The position numbers were made by a program, and so were the translations under genes. The notes beneath the pieces were generated by a model. It ran no database searches and had not been told where the DNA came from. It worked only from the letters and a program-made list of their open reading frames with translations. A DNA stretch of 64,000 nucleotides from Nocardioides cynanchi (lineage in GTDB: Bacteria > Actinomycetota > Actinomycetes > Propionibacteriales > Nocardioidaceae), in contig NZ_CP044344.1 in NCBI RefSeq assembly GCF_008761635.1, positions 1,798,001 to 1,862,000 of the forward strand, written 5' to 3'. Shown here piece by piece: positions 18,982-25,483 of this stretch. Positions within the stretch are counted from its first letter, which is position 1. The number at the start of each line of letters is the position of its first letter.

Positions 18982-20408
18982 GCCAGCCGGTTCTCCGTGC
19001 CCGGCCAGTCCGAGTCGGTGCCGGGGAGCCGCATCGCTTCCTCCTCGCTGCGGAAGAGCCCGGTGCCCACCTTGACCCGGCTCAGCACCGCGTCGACCAC
19101 CCGGGCCGAGCTGCCCGTGCCGTAGAGGAGCTCGCCCTTGAGGTCGTCGCGGTGGGTGACCGCACTGTCGACCACCGCGGCGACGAAGTCGGCGGAGAGC
19201 GGCGGCGCGAGCACGTTCCCCCCGGCGAGCAACGACTCGCCGCGGTCGGTGCCGAAGCGCAGGGTGACGCAGGGGATCTGGAGGATGTTGGCCTCCTCCT
19301 GGATGCTGCCCGAGTCGGTGACCAGCACCGAGCAGCTGAGGAAGGCCGCGATCACGTCGGCGTACTCGGGCCAGACCTGGGTCACGATCAGCGACTCGGG
19401 GTACTCCCGCTCGAGGTCGGCCAGGCGGCCGGTCAGCTCGTAGTGCTCCAGGGCCCATTCGGTGCCGACCAGCGAGACCCACAGGACGTTGTGTCCCAGG
19501 GCGAGCAGCTTCTCCATCGCCTCGAAGTAGCACAGGAACCGCTGGCGGTCGTTGGTGTTCTCGCGCCGGTGGATGCAGACCCGGATGAACTGCTTCTGCG
19601 CCAGCAGCGGGAAGCGCTCGAAGATCGGGGAGTCCGCCGCCTTGCGCCGGGCCTCCTCCGTGGCGTCCACGACGGTGTTGCCGGTGACCACGATCGAGTC
19701 CGCCGGAAAGCCCTCGCCGAGCAGGAAGCGCCGGTCGAGCTCGACCGGTGCGGCGTGGAGGCCGGTGGCTGCGTCGGAGACGCGGGTGTTGAACTGCTCG
19801 GGGAACGGCTCCATGCTGCCGAGGGTGTAGTTCTTCTCCTCGCGGTGCCCGGCCAGGTAGGCCGACCAGTCGAAGGCGCCCCGGTTGAAGTCGTCGTAGT
19901 GGCCCATGAGGTACTCGCGGCTCAGGGTCATCGTGCGGATGCCGGCCTCGACGTGGACACAGGCGACGCGGTTCATGTACGCCGCCACCCCGACGCCCAT
20001 GGACGTCGCGGTGTCGCCGTGGATGTAGGGGATCAGCGTGTGGCCGGTCTCCGCGGCGACGGTGAAGACGGCGTTCGCGGCGGTGATCAGGGCCGCGACC
20101 CGGGCTCCCAGGGTCAGCCCGTGCTCCATGACCAGGCGGACGTCGACCTGGATGCCGAACTCCTCGAGCATCCCGCCGGAGTACTCGTGCGCCGTGTGCT
20201 GACCGCTGTGGAACACCGCGGTCTGGAGGCCGCGGGCGACCAGCTCCTTGTAGAGCGGGTACTGCTTGATGATGTCGGGCTTGGTGCCCATGAAGACCAG
20301 GTGCACCGGCTCGTCGACGCTGAACCTGGCGAGGAGCTCGCGCACCTCGCGCTGGTCGACGTCGAACGACTCGGTGTCGCCCTCGGCTGGCCTGACATGC
20401 GATTTCAC
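18978..20408 (-). CDS. UDP-GlcNAc 2-epimerase-like (WecB fold) protein with internal insertion
   Basis: The 476-aa protein starts at GTG 20408, overlapping the stop of the guanylyltransferase gene (GTGA). Hallmarks of non-hydrolysing UDP-GlcNAc 2-epimerases are present: FMGTKPDIIK and FHSGQH near the N-terminus, HVEAGIRT, PFPEQFNTRVSD, VTGNTVVDA, IHRREN, VTDSGSIQEEA and GTDRGES. It is about 100 residues longer than the usual 370. The extra length lies in an N-terminal extension and an insertion of about 30 residues between HVEAGIRT and PFPEQF. It probably epimerises UDP-GlcNAc or a related sugar nucleotide for a surface glycan. The insertion may mark a different substrate. Confidence 0.85.
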   Translation of the reverse strand: MKSHVRPAEGDTESFDVDQREVRELLARFSVDEPVHLVFMGTKPDIIKQYPLYKELVARGLQTAVFHSGQHTAHEYSGGMLEEFGIQVDVRLVMEHGLTLGARVAALITAANAVFTVAAETGHTLIPYIHGDTATSMGVGVAAYMNRVACVHVEAGIRTMTLSREYLMGHYDDFNRGAFDWSAYLAGHREEKNYTLGSMEPFPEQFNTRVSDAATGLHAAPVELDRRFLLGEGFPADSIVVTGNTVVDATEEARRKAADSPIFERFPLLAQKQFIRVCIHRRENTNDRQRFLCYFEAMEKLLALGHNVLWVSLVGTEWALEHYELTGRLADLEREYPESLIVTQVWPEYADVIAAFLSCSVLVTDSGSIQEEANILQIPCVTLRFGTDRGESLLAGGNVLAPPLSADFVAAVVDSAVTHRDDLKGELLYGTGSSARVVDAVLSRVKVGTGLFRSEEEAMRLPGTDSDWPGTENRLA

Positions 20409-21499
20409 GGATGCTCACGATCCTGTTCGTCGGGGTGGTGGTCGACCCGGTGCTGGAGCTCGGCGACCAGGCCGGGCTGCTGGTCGAAGGTGTCGATCGG
20501 GGCGATCAGCACGGTGGAGCCGGAGACAACGACCATCACGCCGTCGAGACCCGCGGTGACCACGGTCATCGTCGTGTCGTTGACCGCCATCATGGAGGTG
20601 CTGCCGTGGTCGAGGACCCGCCCGGCGGTCACGACGTCGCTGTCCTGGGCCTCGACCAGCGCACGGTACAGCGACGGCCAGGTGCCCACGTCGTACCACG
20701 AGAAGTCGGACTCGACGACGCCGATCGGACAGCCGCCCTCGACCAGCGGGTACAGCTCGTGGCCGGGGCCGCCGGCCCCGGAGTAGTCCGCTGCCGCGCC
20801 GGAGACGAGGTAGGCGTCCAACCGGTCGGAGAGCACCGGAGCCGAGGCACGGTAGGCCTCGACGAGGGTCGCGGCGGAGAAGCAGTAGTGGGAGGAGTTC
20901 CAGAAGTAGCGGCCGCTGGCGACGAACTCGGCGGCCAGCTCCACCGACGGCTTCTCGTGGAACTCCCGAGCGACTCGGACCCCGGGAACGTCGAGCGCGG
21001 GCTCGTCGGCGAGCACGTAGCCGAGCGAGGTGTCCGCGCTGCTGGGCCGGCAGCCGAGGAAGGCAGTCCACGACGGATGCGCCTCGACGAACTCGAAGGC
21101 CCGCGTGCTCGCCTCCCGGAACGACGACAGCGGGGAGACCCAGCTGTCGGAGGCCGCGCTGAGCACGACCGCCAGCGGGTCGAGGGCGCGCAGACGCAGG
21201 GCGATCAGCAGGAAGGCGGCCGGCTTCCCCTCGGCCTGGGGCTCCACGATCAGCCGGTCCTCGGCCAGGTCGGGCAGGCTGCTGCGCACCTCGTCGGCGT
21301 ACTGCGCGGTGGTCGAGACGTAGATGTGGTCGCGCGGCACGCAGGCGGCGAGCCGGTCGAACGTCTCGGCGATGATCCGCTGGGCGCCGCCCAGGTCCTG
21401 GAACTGCTTGGGGGACCGCTCGGTGCTCAGCGGCCACAGGCGGGTCCCCCGCCCGCCCGCGAGGATCACCGCGTAGCGGTGGCTGCACTCGTCGTTCAT
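20405..21499 (-). CDS. Mannose-1-phosphate guanylyltransferase-type nucleotidyltransferase
   Basis: The 364-aa protein starts at ATG 21499, overlapping the stop of the HAD gene (ATGA). Upstream codons in the same frame are Arg/Pro-rich and antisense-like. The signature VILAGGRGTRLWPLSTERSPKQF is the GTP-binding loop of ManC/GMP enzymes. FHEKPSVE and YFWNSSHYCF match the mannose-1-P site and the conserved W-N-S. A short C-terminal domain (TMTVVTAGLDGVMVVV) replaces the isomerase half of bifunctional ManC. It should make GDP-mannose from GTP and mannose-1-P for a glycan built with the linked epimerase and HAD enzyme. Confidence 0.87.
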   Translation of the reverse strand: MNDECSHRYAVILAGGRGTRLWPLSTERSPKQFQDLGGAQRIIAETFDRLAACVPRDHIYVSTTAQYADEVRSSLPDLAEDRLIVEPQAEGKPAAFLLIALRLRALDPLAVVLSAASDSWVSPLSSFREASTRAFEFVEAHPSWTAFLGCRPSSADTSLGYVLADEPALDVPGVRVAREFHEKPSVELAAEFVASGRYFWNSSHYCFSAATLVEAYRASAPVLSDRLDAYLVSGAAADYSGAGGPGHELYPLVEGGCPIGVVESDFSWYDVGTWPSLYRALVEAQDSDVVTAGRVLDHGSTSMMAVNDTTMTVVTAGLDGVMVVVSGSTVLIAPIDTFDQQPGLVAELQHRVDHHPDEQDREHP

Positions 21500-22281
21500 C
21501 CGGCGGCGCTCCTCGCGAGGACCTTGTCCAGCGAGTCCAGCACGAGCTCGACGGTGAGGTGGGGCGAGACCTCGACCAGGCTGTCGGCGAGGTCGACGAC
21601 GACGCCGGCCTCCAGCAGCTGGTCCTGCCAGTCCTGGGGGGGTACGTCGTGCCCGGCCTCGGGCGGGCGCCGGAACCACAGGCATCCGAGGTGGGCGTTC
21701 ACCGCGGAGGCGACGCCGACCGGCGAGTCCTCCACGGCCAGCGCCCGCGCGGCGGGCAGCCCCATCTCGCCAAGAGTGGTCAGGTAGACCGTGGGGTCGG
21801 GCTTGCCCACGGGCAGGTCGAAGGCGGAGACCCGCACCGGGAACGCGTCGGCCAGGCCGAGCGCCTCGATCGCGGCGTCGATGAAGGTGAGCGCGGACGA
21901 GCTGGCGACGCCCATCGGTACGCCGCGCTCGTGCAGCCCGCGGGCGGTGTCGACGGCCTCCTGGATCACGATCGGGCCGGCCACGAACTCCCTGGTCACG
22001 AAGTCGACGGTCTCCTGGACCATGGCCGCGAGATGGTCGTCCCCGACCGGCTCCGGCAGGTCCAGCGACTCGACGATCACCCGCACGGTGTCGGGGACGC
22101 GGCCGCCGAGGAAGCGCGACATCTGCGACGGCTGCAGGTCGTGGTCGCCGTAACCGTGCCGGAGCAGGCTCTGCGACAGCCCGATCGAGAAGCCACGCAT
22201 CCAGAAGGGCTCGGAGTCGACCAGCGTGCCGTCGAGGTCGAAGACCACCCCTCCGGCCGCTACCTCAGCGCTGCCCATCAC
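21496..22281 (-). CDS. HAD-superfamily hydrolase (beta-phosphoglucomutase-like subfamily)
   Basis: The 261-aa protein has HAD motif I VFDLDGTLVDSEP (nucleophile Asp followed by acid Asp), motif II VASSSA, the motif III lysine in LPVGKPDP and motif IV LAVEDSPVG. A helical cap lies between motifs I and II, which is subclass I. It could be a sugar-phosphate phosphatase or mutase. It is the first gene of a three-gene minus-strand operon with the guanylyltransferase and WecB-like epimerase, so supply or recycling of hexose-1-phosphate is the most natural role. Precise specificity is not predictable. Confidence 0.85.
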   Translation of the reverse strand: MMGSAEVAAGGVVFDLDGTLVDSEPFWMRGFSIGLSQSLLRHGYGDHDLQPSQMSRFLGGRVPDTVRVIVESLDLPEPVGDDHLAAMVQETVDFVTREFVAGPIVIQEAVDTARGLHERGVPMGVASSSALTFIDAAIEALGLADAFPVRVSAFDLPVGKPDPTVYLTTLGEMGLPAARALAVEDSPVGVASAVNAHLGCLWFRRPPEAGHDVPPQDWQDQLLEAGVVVDLADSLVEVSPHLTVELVLDSLDKVLARSAAG

Positions 22282-22501
22282 GGCCGACCGGTGCGGGGTC
22301 GACCAGGTGACGTCCGAGCAGGTCTGCCAGGGGCAGCTCCACCGCCTGGCTCCTCATCTGTTCCGGGCGTACAACGACCCGCCCAGGGTACACGTGGGCA
22401 CCCGGCGGGAACGGGCTGTTCCCCGGGTGGCGTGGGCCGTCTCACGGCCCGCCGTCGGCGTCGAGCGGCACCTGGTGGAGACGCAGCGGCGCATCCCGCC
22501 G

Positions 22502-22528
22502 CGGACCGGTGTGCGTGACTCCGGTCCG
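22502..22528 (-). terminator. Hairpin downstream of hsp20
   Basis: CGGACCGG (22502-22509) and CCGGTCCG (22521-22528) form perfect 8-bp arms with an 11-nt loop, 23 nt beyond the hsp20 stop on the minus strand. No T-tract follows. It lies in the 270-nt gap between hsp20 and the HAD gene, which otherwise holds no gene. Confidence 0.5.
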
Positions 22529-22551
22529 ACGGCGGATGCGCCGGCCGGCGT

Positions 22552-22977
22552 TCAGGCCTCGATCGCGGTGCGCTCCTGGGGAGCGGACCCCACCTCGATC
22601 TTGCGGGGCTTGGCCCGCTCGGCGACCGGGATGCTCAGGCGCAGCACGCCGTCGCCGTAGTGGGCCTCGATCCGGTCGAGGTCGAGGTTGTCGCCGAGCA
22701 CCAGCTGGCGACTGAACACGCCGCGGGGGCGCTCGGAGGCGAGCATCTCCCAGTCACCGTTGCGGCCGACCCGCTCGGCTCGCACGGTGAGGACGTTGCG
22801 CTCGACGTCGAGGTCGATCGTCTCCCGGGACACCCCCGGCAGGTCGAACTCGATCTGGAAGACGTCACCCTGCCGCCAGGCGTCCATCGGCATCACGGCC
22901 GGGCGGTTGGTGGTGCCGAGCACCTGACTGGCGAGACGGTCGAACTCGCGGAACGGGTCGGTGGTGCGCAGCAGCAT
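22552..22977 (-). CDS. Hsp20/alpha-crystallin family small heat-shock protein
   Basis: The 141-aa protein carries a complete alpha-crystallin domain (about 40-130). It includes [30 protein letters not shown] cut at its usual strands, the region FSRQLVLG, and the C-terminal GVLRLSIPV with the A-x-x-x-x-G-V-L motif. The I-x-I/V-type tail is degenerate (RKIEV). It is an ATP-independent holdase that binds unfolding proteins in the cytosol. Start ATG 22977 has AAGGAG 7 nt upstream. The gene diverges from an HspR-like MerR regulator, with a near-consensus promoter and inverted repeats between them, so heat or envelope stress control is likely. Confidence 0.92.
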   Translation of the reverse strand: MLLRTTDPFREFDRLASQVLGTTNRPAVMPMDAWRQGDVFQIEFDLPGVSRETIDLDVERNVLTVRAERVGRNGDWEMLASERPRGVFSRQLVLGDNLDLDRIEAHYGDGVLRLSIPVAERAKPRKIEVGSAPQERTAIEA

Positions 22978-23007
22978 GGTTCTGCTCCTTTCGACGAGAC
23001 TCCGAGG

Positions 23008-23057
23008 TGTAACTGTCGTTACAGGTTTTATATAGCCCGTGATTGAGGTACTGTCAA
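23008..23057 (-). promoter_or_regulatory. hsp20 promoter with overlapping inverted repeats
   Basis: On the minus strand TTGACA (23057-23052) is followed after exactly 17 nt by TATATA (23034-23029), a near-perfect vegetative promoter and rare in such GC-rich DNA. A perfect inverted repeat TGTAAC-TGTC-GTTACA (23008-23023) covers the expected transcription start. A second, TTGA-N7-TCAA (23043-23057), covers the -35. The latter recalls, but is shorter than, the HspR HAIR element. Repression by the divergent MerR protein is the likely meaning. Confidence 0.7.
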
Positions 23058-23104
23058 GCAGCTCCGCAAGCCCTCTGTCTGCGCCGCACCACCGGGAGGT
23101 CGAG

Positions 23105-23401
23105 ATGCCGTCATCCGACGAGGGCGTGTTCGCGATCTCGGTCGCTGCCGACCGGGCCGACCTCCCGATCCAGAACCTCCGCGTCTACGAACGCCGCGGG
23201 CTGATCGAGCCGGCCCGGACGGCCGGCGGCACGCGGCTGTACAGCGAGGACGACATCGTCGTGCTGCGCCGGATCGGCCAGCTCCTCACCGAGGGCCTCA
23301 ACCTGGCCGGCATCGGGCGGGTGCTCGCCCTGGAGACCGAGGTCTCCGACCTCAGGCGGCGACTCGCCCGCCGCACGAACGATGAAGGGGACCGCGGCTG
23401 A
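23105..23401 (+). CDS. MerR-family regulator, HspR-like
   Basis: The 98-aa protein starts at ATG 23105, preceded by GGGAGG at 6-nt spacing; the frame is open upstream but the extra codons are not protein-like. It holds one MerR winged helix ([45 protein letters not shown], split here) and a short coiled coil ([13 protein letters not shown]). It has no effector domain, the format of HspR, which represses chaperone genes through HAIR sites. It diverges from hsp20 and lies 100 nt before fdsG, on the same strand. It probably represses hsp20 and itself; control of the formate dehydrogenase genes is only possible. Confidence 0.88.
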   Translation: MPSSDEGVFAISVAADRADLPIQNLRVYERRGLIEPARTAGGTRLYSEDDIVVLRRIGQLLTEGLNLAGIGRVLALETEVSDLRRRLARRTNDEGDRG

Positions 23402-23442
23402 GCCGACCCGGGCGATCCGCTCGGTCGCTGGACCCGCGGTTA

Positions 23443-23454
23443 TGACGTGCGTCA
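23443..23454. promoter_or_regulatory. Palindrome in the fds promoter region
   Basis: TGACG-TG-CGTCA is a perfect 5-bp-arm palindrome 48 nt before fdsG, in the 100-nt gap after the MerR gene. It could be an operator for the formate dehydrogenase operon. No cognate regulator is evident. Confidence 0.3.
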
Positions 23455-23501
23455 CGTCGGCGACACTACGATGGGAACGACCACCACCCCGGAGCTGCCT
23501 G

Positions 23502-23960
23502 ATGACGTCCGCGCCCACGACCGACAGGGCCACGCTGGTCCGCGCCATCGCCACCGCGCACCTCGCCGAGCGCGGCGCGCTGCTGCCGGTGCTGCACGAG
23601 GTGATGGAGGAGCTGGGCCACATCGAGTCCGACGACGTCGCCACGGTCGCGGACGTGCTCAACCTCTCGGTCGCCGAGGTGCACGGCGTGGTCAGCTTCT
23701 ATCCCGACTTCCGCACCGACCCGCCGTCGGCCCATCGGGTGGTGCTCTGCCGCGGCGAGGCCTGCCAGTCGGTCGGTGCCGAGGAGCTGTACGCCGAGAC
23801 GACCGCCCGGGCGGCCGACCTCGGCCCCGGGGTCGAGGTCGGTGAGGTCTTCTGCCTGGGCAACTGCGTGCTCGGGCCCTCCGGCACGCTCGACGGCCGC
23901 CTGCACGGCCGCCTGTCGGCCGGCCGGCTCGACGCCCTCACCGAAGGATGGCGCGCATGA
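23502..23960 (+). CDS. fdsG: NAD-dependent formate dehydrogenase gamma subunit (NuoE-like, 2Fe-2S)
   Basis: The 152-aa NuoE/thioredoxin-like protein has four cluster cysteines, C83, C88, C118 and C122, in LCRGEACQS and FCLGNC. These bind the N1a-type [2Fe-2S] centre. The N-terminal helical part (ALLPVLHEVMEELGHI) matches the complex I 24-kDa subunit. ATG 23502 follows GGAG. Its stop overlaps the start of fdsB (ATGA). In the FdsGBA complex it accepts electrons beside the FMN of FdsB. It is the first gene of a four-gene operon encoding a soluble, molybdenum-containing, NAD-linked formate dehydrogenase. Confidence 0.9.
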   Translation: MTSAPTTDRATLVRAIATAHLAERGALLPVLHEVMEELGHIESDDVATVADVLNLSVAEVHGVVSFYPDFRTDPPSAHRVVLCRGEACQSVGAEELYAETTARAADLGPGVEVGEVFCLGNCVLGPSGTLDGRLHGRLSAGRLDALTEGWRA

Positions 23961-25483
23961 CCGCGACGACCCGGGTGTTCGTCCCCGGCGACGCGGCGGC
24001 GGTCTCGGTCGGGGCCGACGAGGTGGCCGCAGCCTTCGAGGCCGCCGGTGCGCACGTCGTCCGCAACGGGTCGCGGGGGATGCTGTGGCTCGAGCCCCTG
24101 GTCGAGGTCGAGACCGACGCCGGGCGCGTGGGGTTCGGCAACGTGACCCCCGACGACGTGGCAGGAGTTCTCGCCGGCGGGGCAGCCGACATCGGCGTCG
24201 TCGACGAGCACCCCTGGCTGACCTCGCAGCGCCGGGTGAGCTTCGCCCGCGTCGGCGTGATCGACCCGGCCTCGATCGCCGACTACGAGGCGCACGGCGG
24301 CTGGGCCGGGCTGCGCCGGGCCCTGTCCCTGTCCCCGGCCGAGGTCGTCCAGGAGGTCACCGACTCGGGCCTCCGCGGCCGCGGAGGGGCGGGCTTCCCG
24401 GCCGGGATCAAGTGGAAGACGGTGCTCGAGACGGCGGCCGACCAGAAGTACGTCGCCTGCAACGTCGACGAGGGTGACTCCGGGACCTTCGCGGACCGGA
24501 TGCTGCTCGAGGGCGACCCGTTCACCCTGATCGAGGGGCTGGTGATCGCGGCCCACGCCACCGGGGCGGGCGACGGCTACGTCTACGTGCGCTCGGAGTA
24601 CCCCCACGCCATCGCCGCCCTACGGCGGGCCGTCGACACGGCGTACACCCACGGCTACCTCGGCCGCGACATCCTGGGCTCCGGGCTCGACTTCGACCTT
24701 CACGTCCGGGTCGGAGCCGGTGCCTACATCTGTGGCGAGGAGTCCTCGATGCTCGAGAGCATCGAGGGGCGCCGTGGTGAGGTGCGGGCGAAGCCACCGA
24801 TCCCCGCGATCCGCGGCCTGTGGGGCTCGCCGACCCTGATCCACAACGTGCTGACCATCTGTGCGGTGCCGATGATCCTGACCAACGGTGGCGCGGCGTA
24901 CGCCGAGCTCGGCACCGGCCGCTCCCGCGGCACCCAGATCTTCCAGCTCGCCGGCAACGTCAGGCAGGGCGGCATCGTCGAGCTGCCGTTCGGCGTGAGC
25001 CTGCGCGAGCTCGTCGAGGGATACGCCGGAGGCACGCGGTCCGGTCGCCCGGCGCGCACCGCCCAGCTCGGCGGGCCGCTCGGCGCCTACGTGCCCGCCT
25101 CCGGCTTCGACGTACCCATGGCCTACGAGGCGCTGGCCGAGTCCGGGGCCATGCTCGGGCACGGCGGCGTGGTGGTCTTCGACGACACCGTCGACATGGC
25201 CCGGATGGCGCGCTTCGCCATGGAGTTCTGCTCGATCGAGTCGTGCGGCAAGTGCACCCCGTGCCGGATCGGCTCCACCCGCGGTGTGGAGACCATCGAC
25301 CGGATCATCGCCGCAAGGGAGGCGCAGAGTGACGTCACGGCCGACCTGGTGCTGCTCGACGACCTGTGCGACACCATGACCAAGGGCTCGCTGTGCGCGA
25401 TGGGCGGGCTGACCCCGATGCCCGTGCAGAGCGCGGTCAGGCACTTCCCCGAGGACTTCGAACGACAGGACGTATCCGTATGA
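23957..25483 (+). CDS. fdsB: NAD-dependent formate dehydrogenase beta subunit (NuoF-like, FMN/NADH)
   Basis: The 508-aa protein joins an N-terminal thioredoxin-like segment to a NuoF domain. NADH/FMN-binding is shown by GLRGRGGAGFPAGIKWK and CNVDEGDSGTF; the [4Fe-4S] N3 ligands lie in ESCGKCTPCRIGS plus a later Cys in DLCDTMTKGSLC. This subunit takes electrons from FdsA/FdsG clusters and reduces NAD+. ATG 23957 overlaps the fdsG stop; its own stop overlaps fdsA. Gene order and overlaps show a stoichiometric complex. Hydrogenase or complex I homologues are unlikely given the next gene. Confidence 0.92.
   Translation: MTATTRVFVPGDAAAVSVGADEVAAAFEAAGAHVVRNGSRGMLWLEPLVEVETDAGRVGFGNVTPDDVAGVLAGGAADIGVVDEHPWLTSQRRVSFARVGVIDPASIADYEAHGGWAGLRRALSLSPAEVVQEVTDSGLRGRGGAGFPAGIKWKTVLETAADQKYVACNVDEGDSGTFADRMLLEGDPFTLIEGLVIAAHATGAGDGYVYVRSEYPHAIAALRRAVDTAYTHGYLGRDILGSGLDFDLHVRVGAGAYICGEESSMLESIEGRRGEVRAKPPIPAIRGLWGSPTLIHNVLTICAVPMILTNGGAAYAELGTGRSRGTQIFQLAGNVRQGGIVELPFGVSLRELVEGYAGGTRSGRPARTAQLGGPLGAYVPASGFDVPMAYEALAESGAMLGHGGVVVFDDTVDMARMARFAMEFCSIESCGKCTPCRIGSTRGVETIDRIIAAREAQSDVTADLVLLDDLCDTMTKGSLCAMGGLTPMPVQSAVRHFPEDFERQDVSV

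Noticed and set aside
23043-23057. HspR HAIR box
   Set aside because: The half-sites TTGA/TCAA are 7 nt apart, while HAIR needs 11, and the flanking GT/AC are missing.
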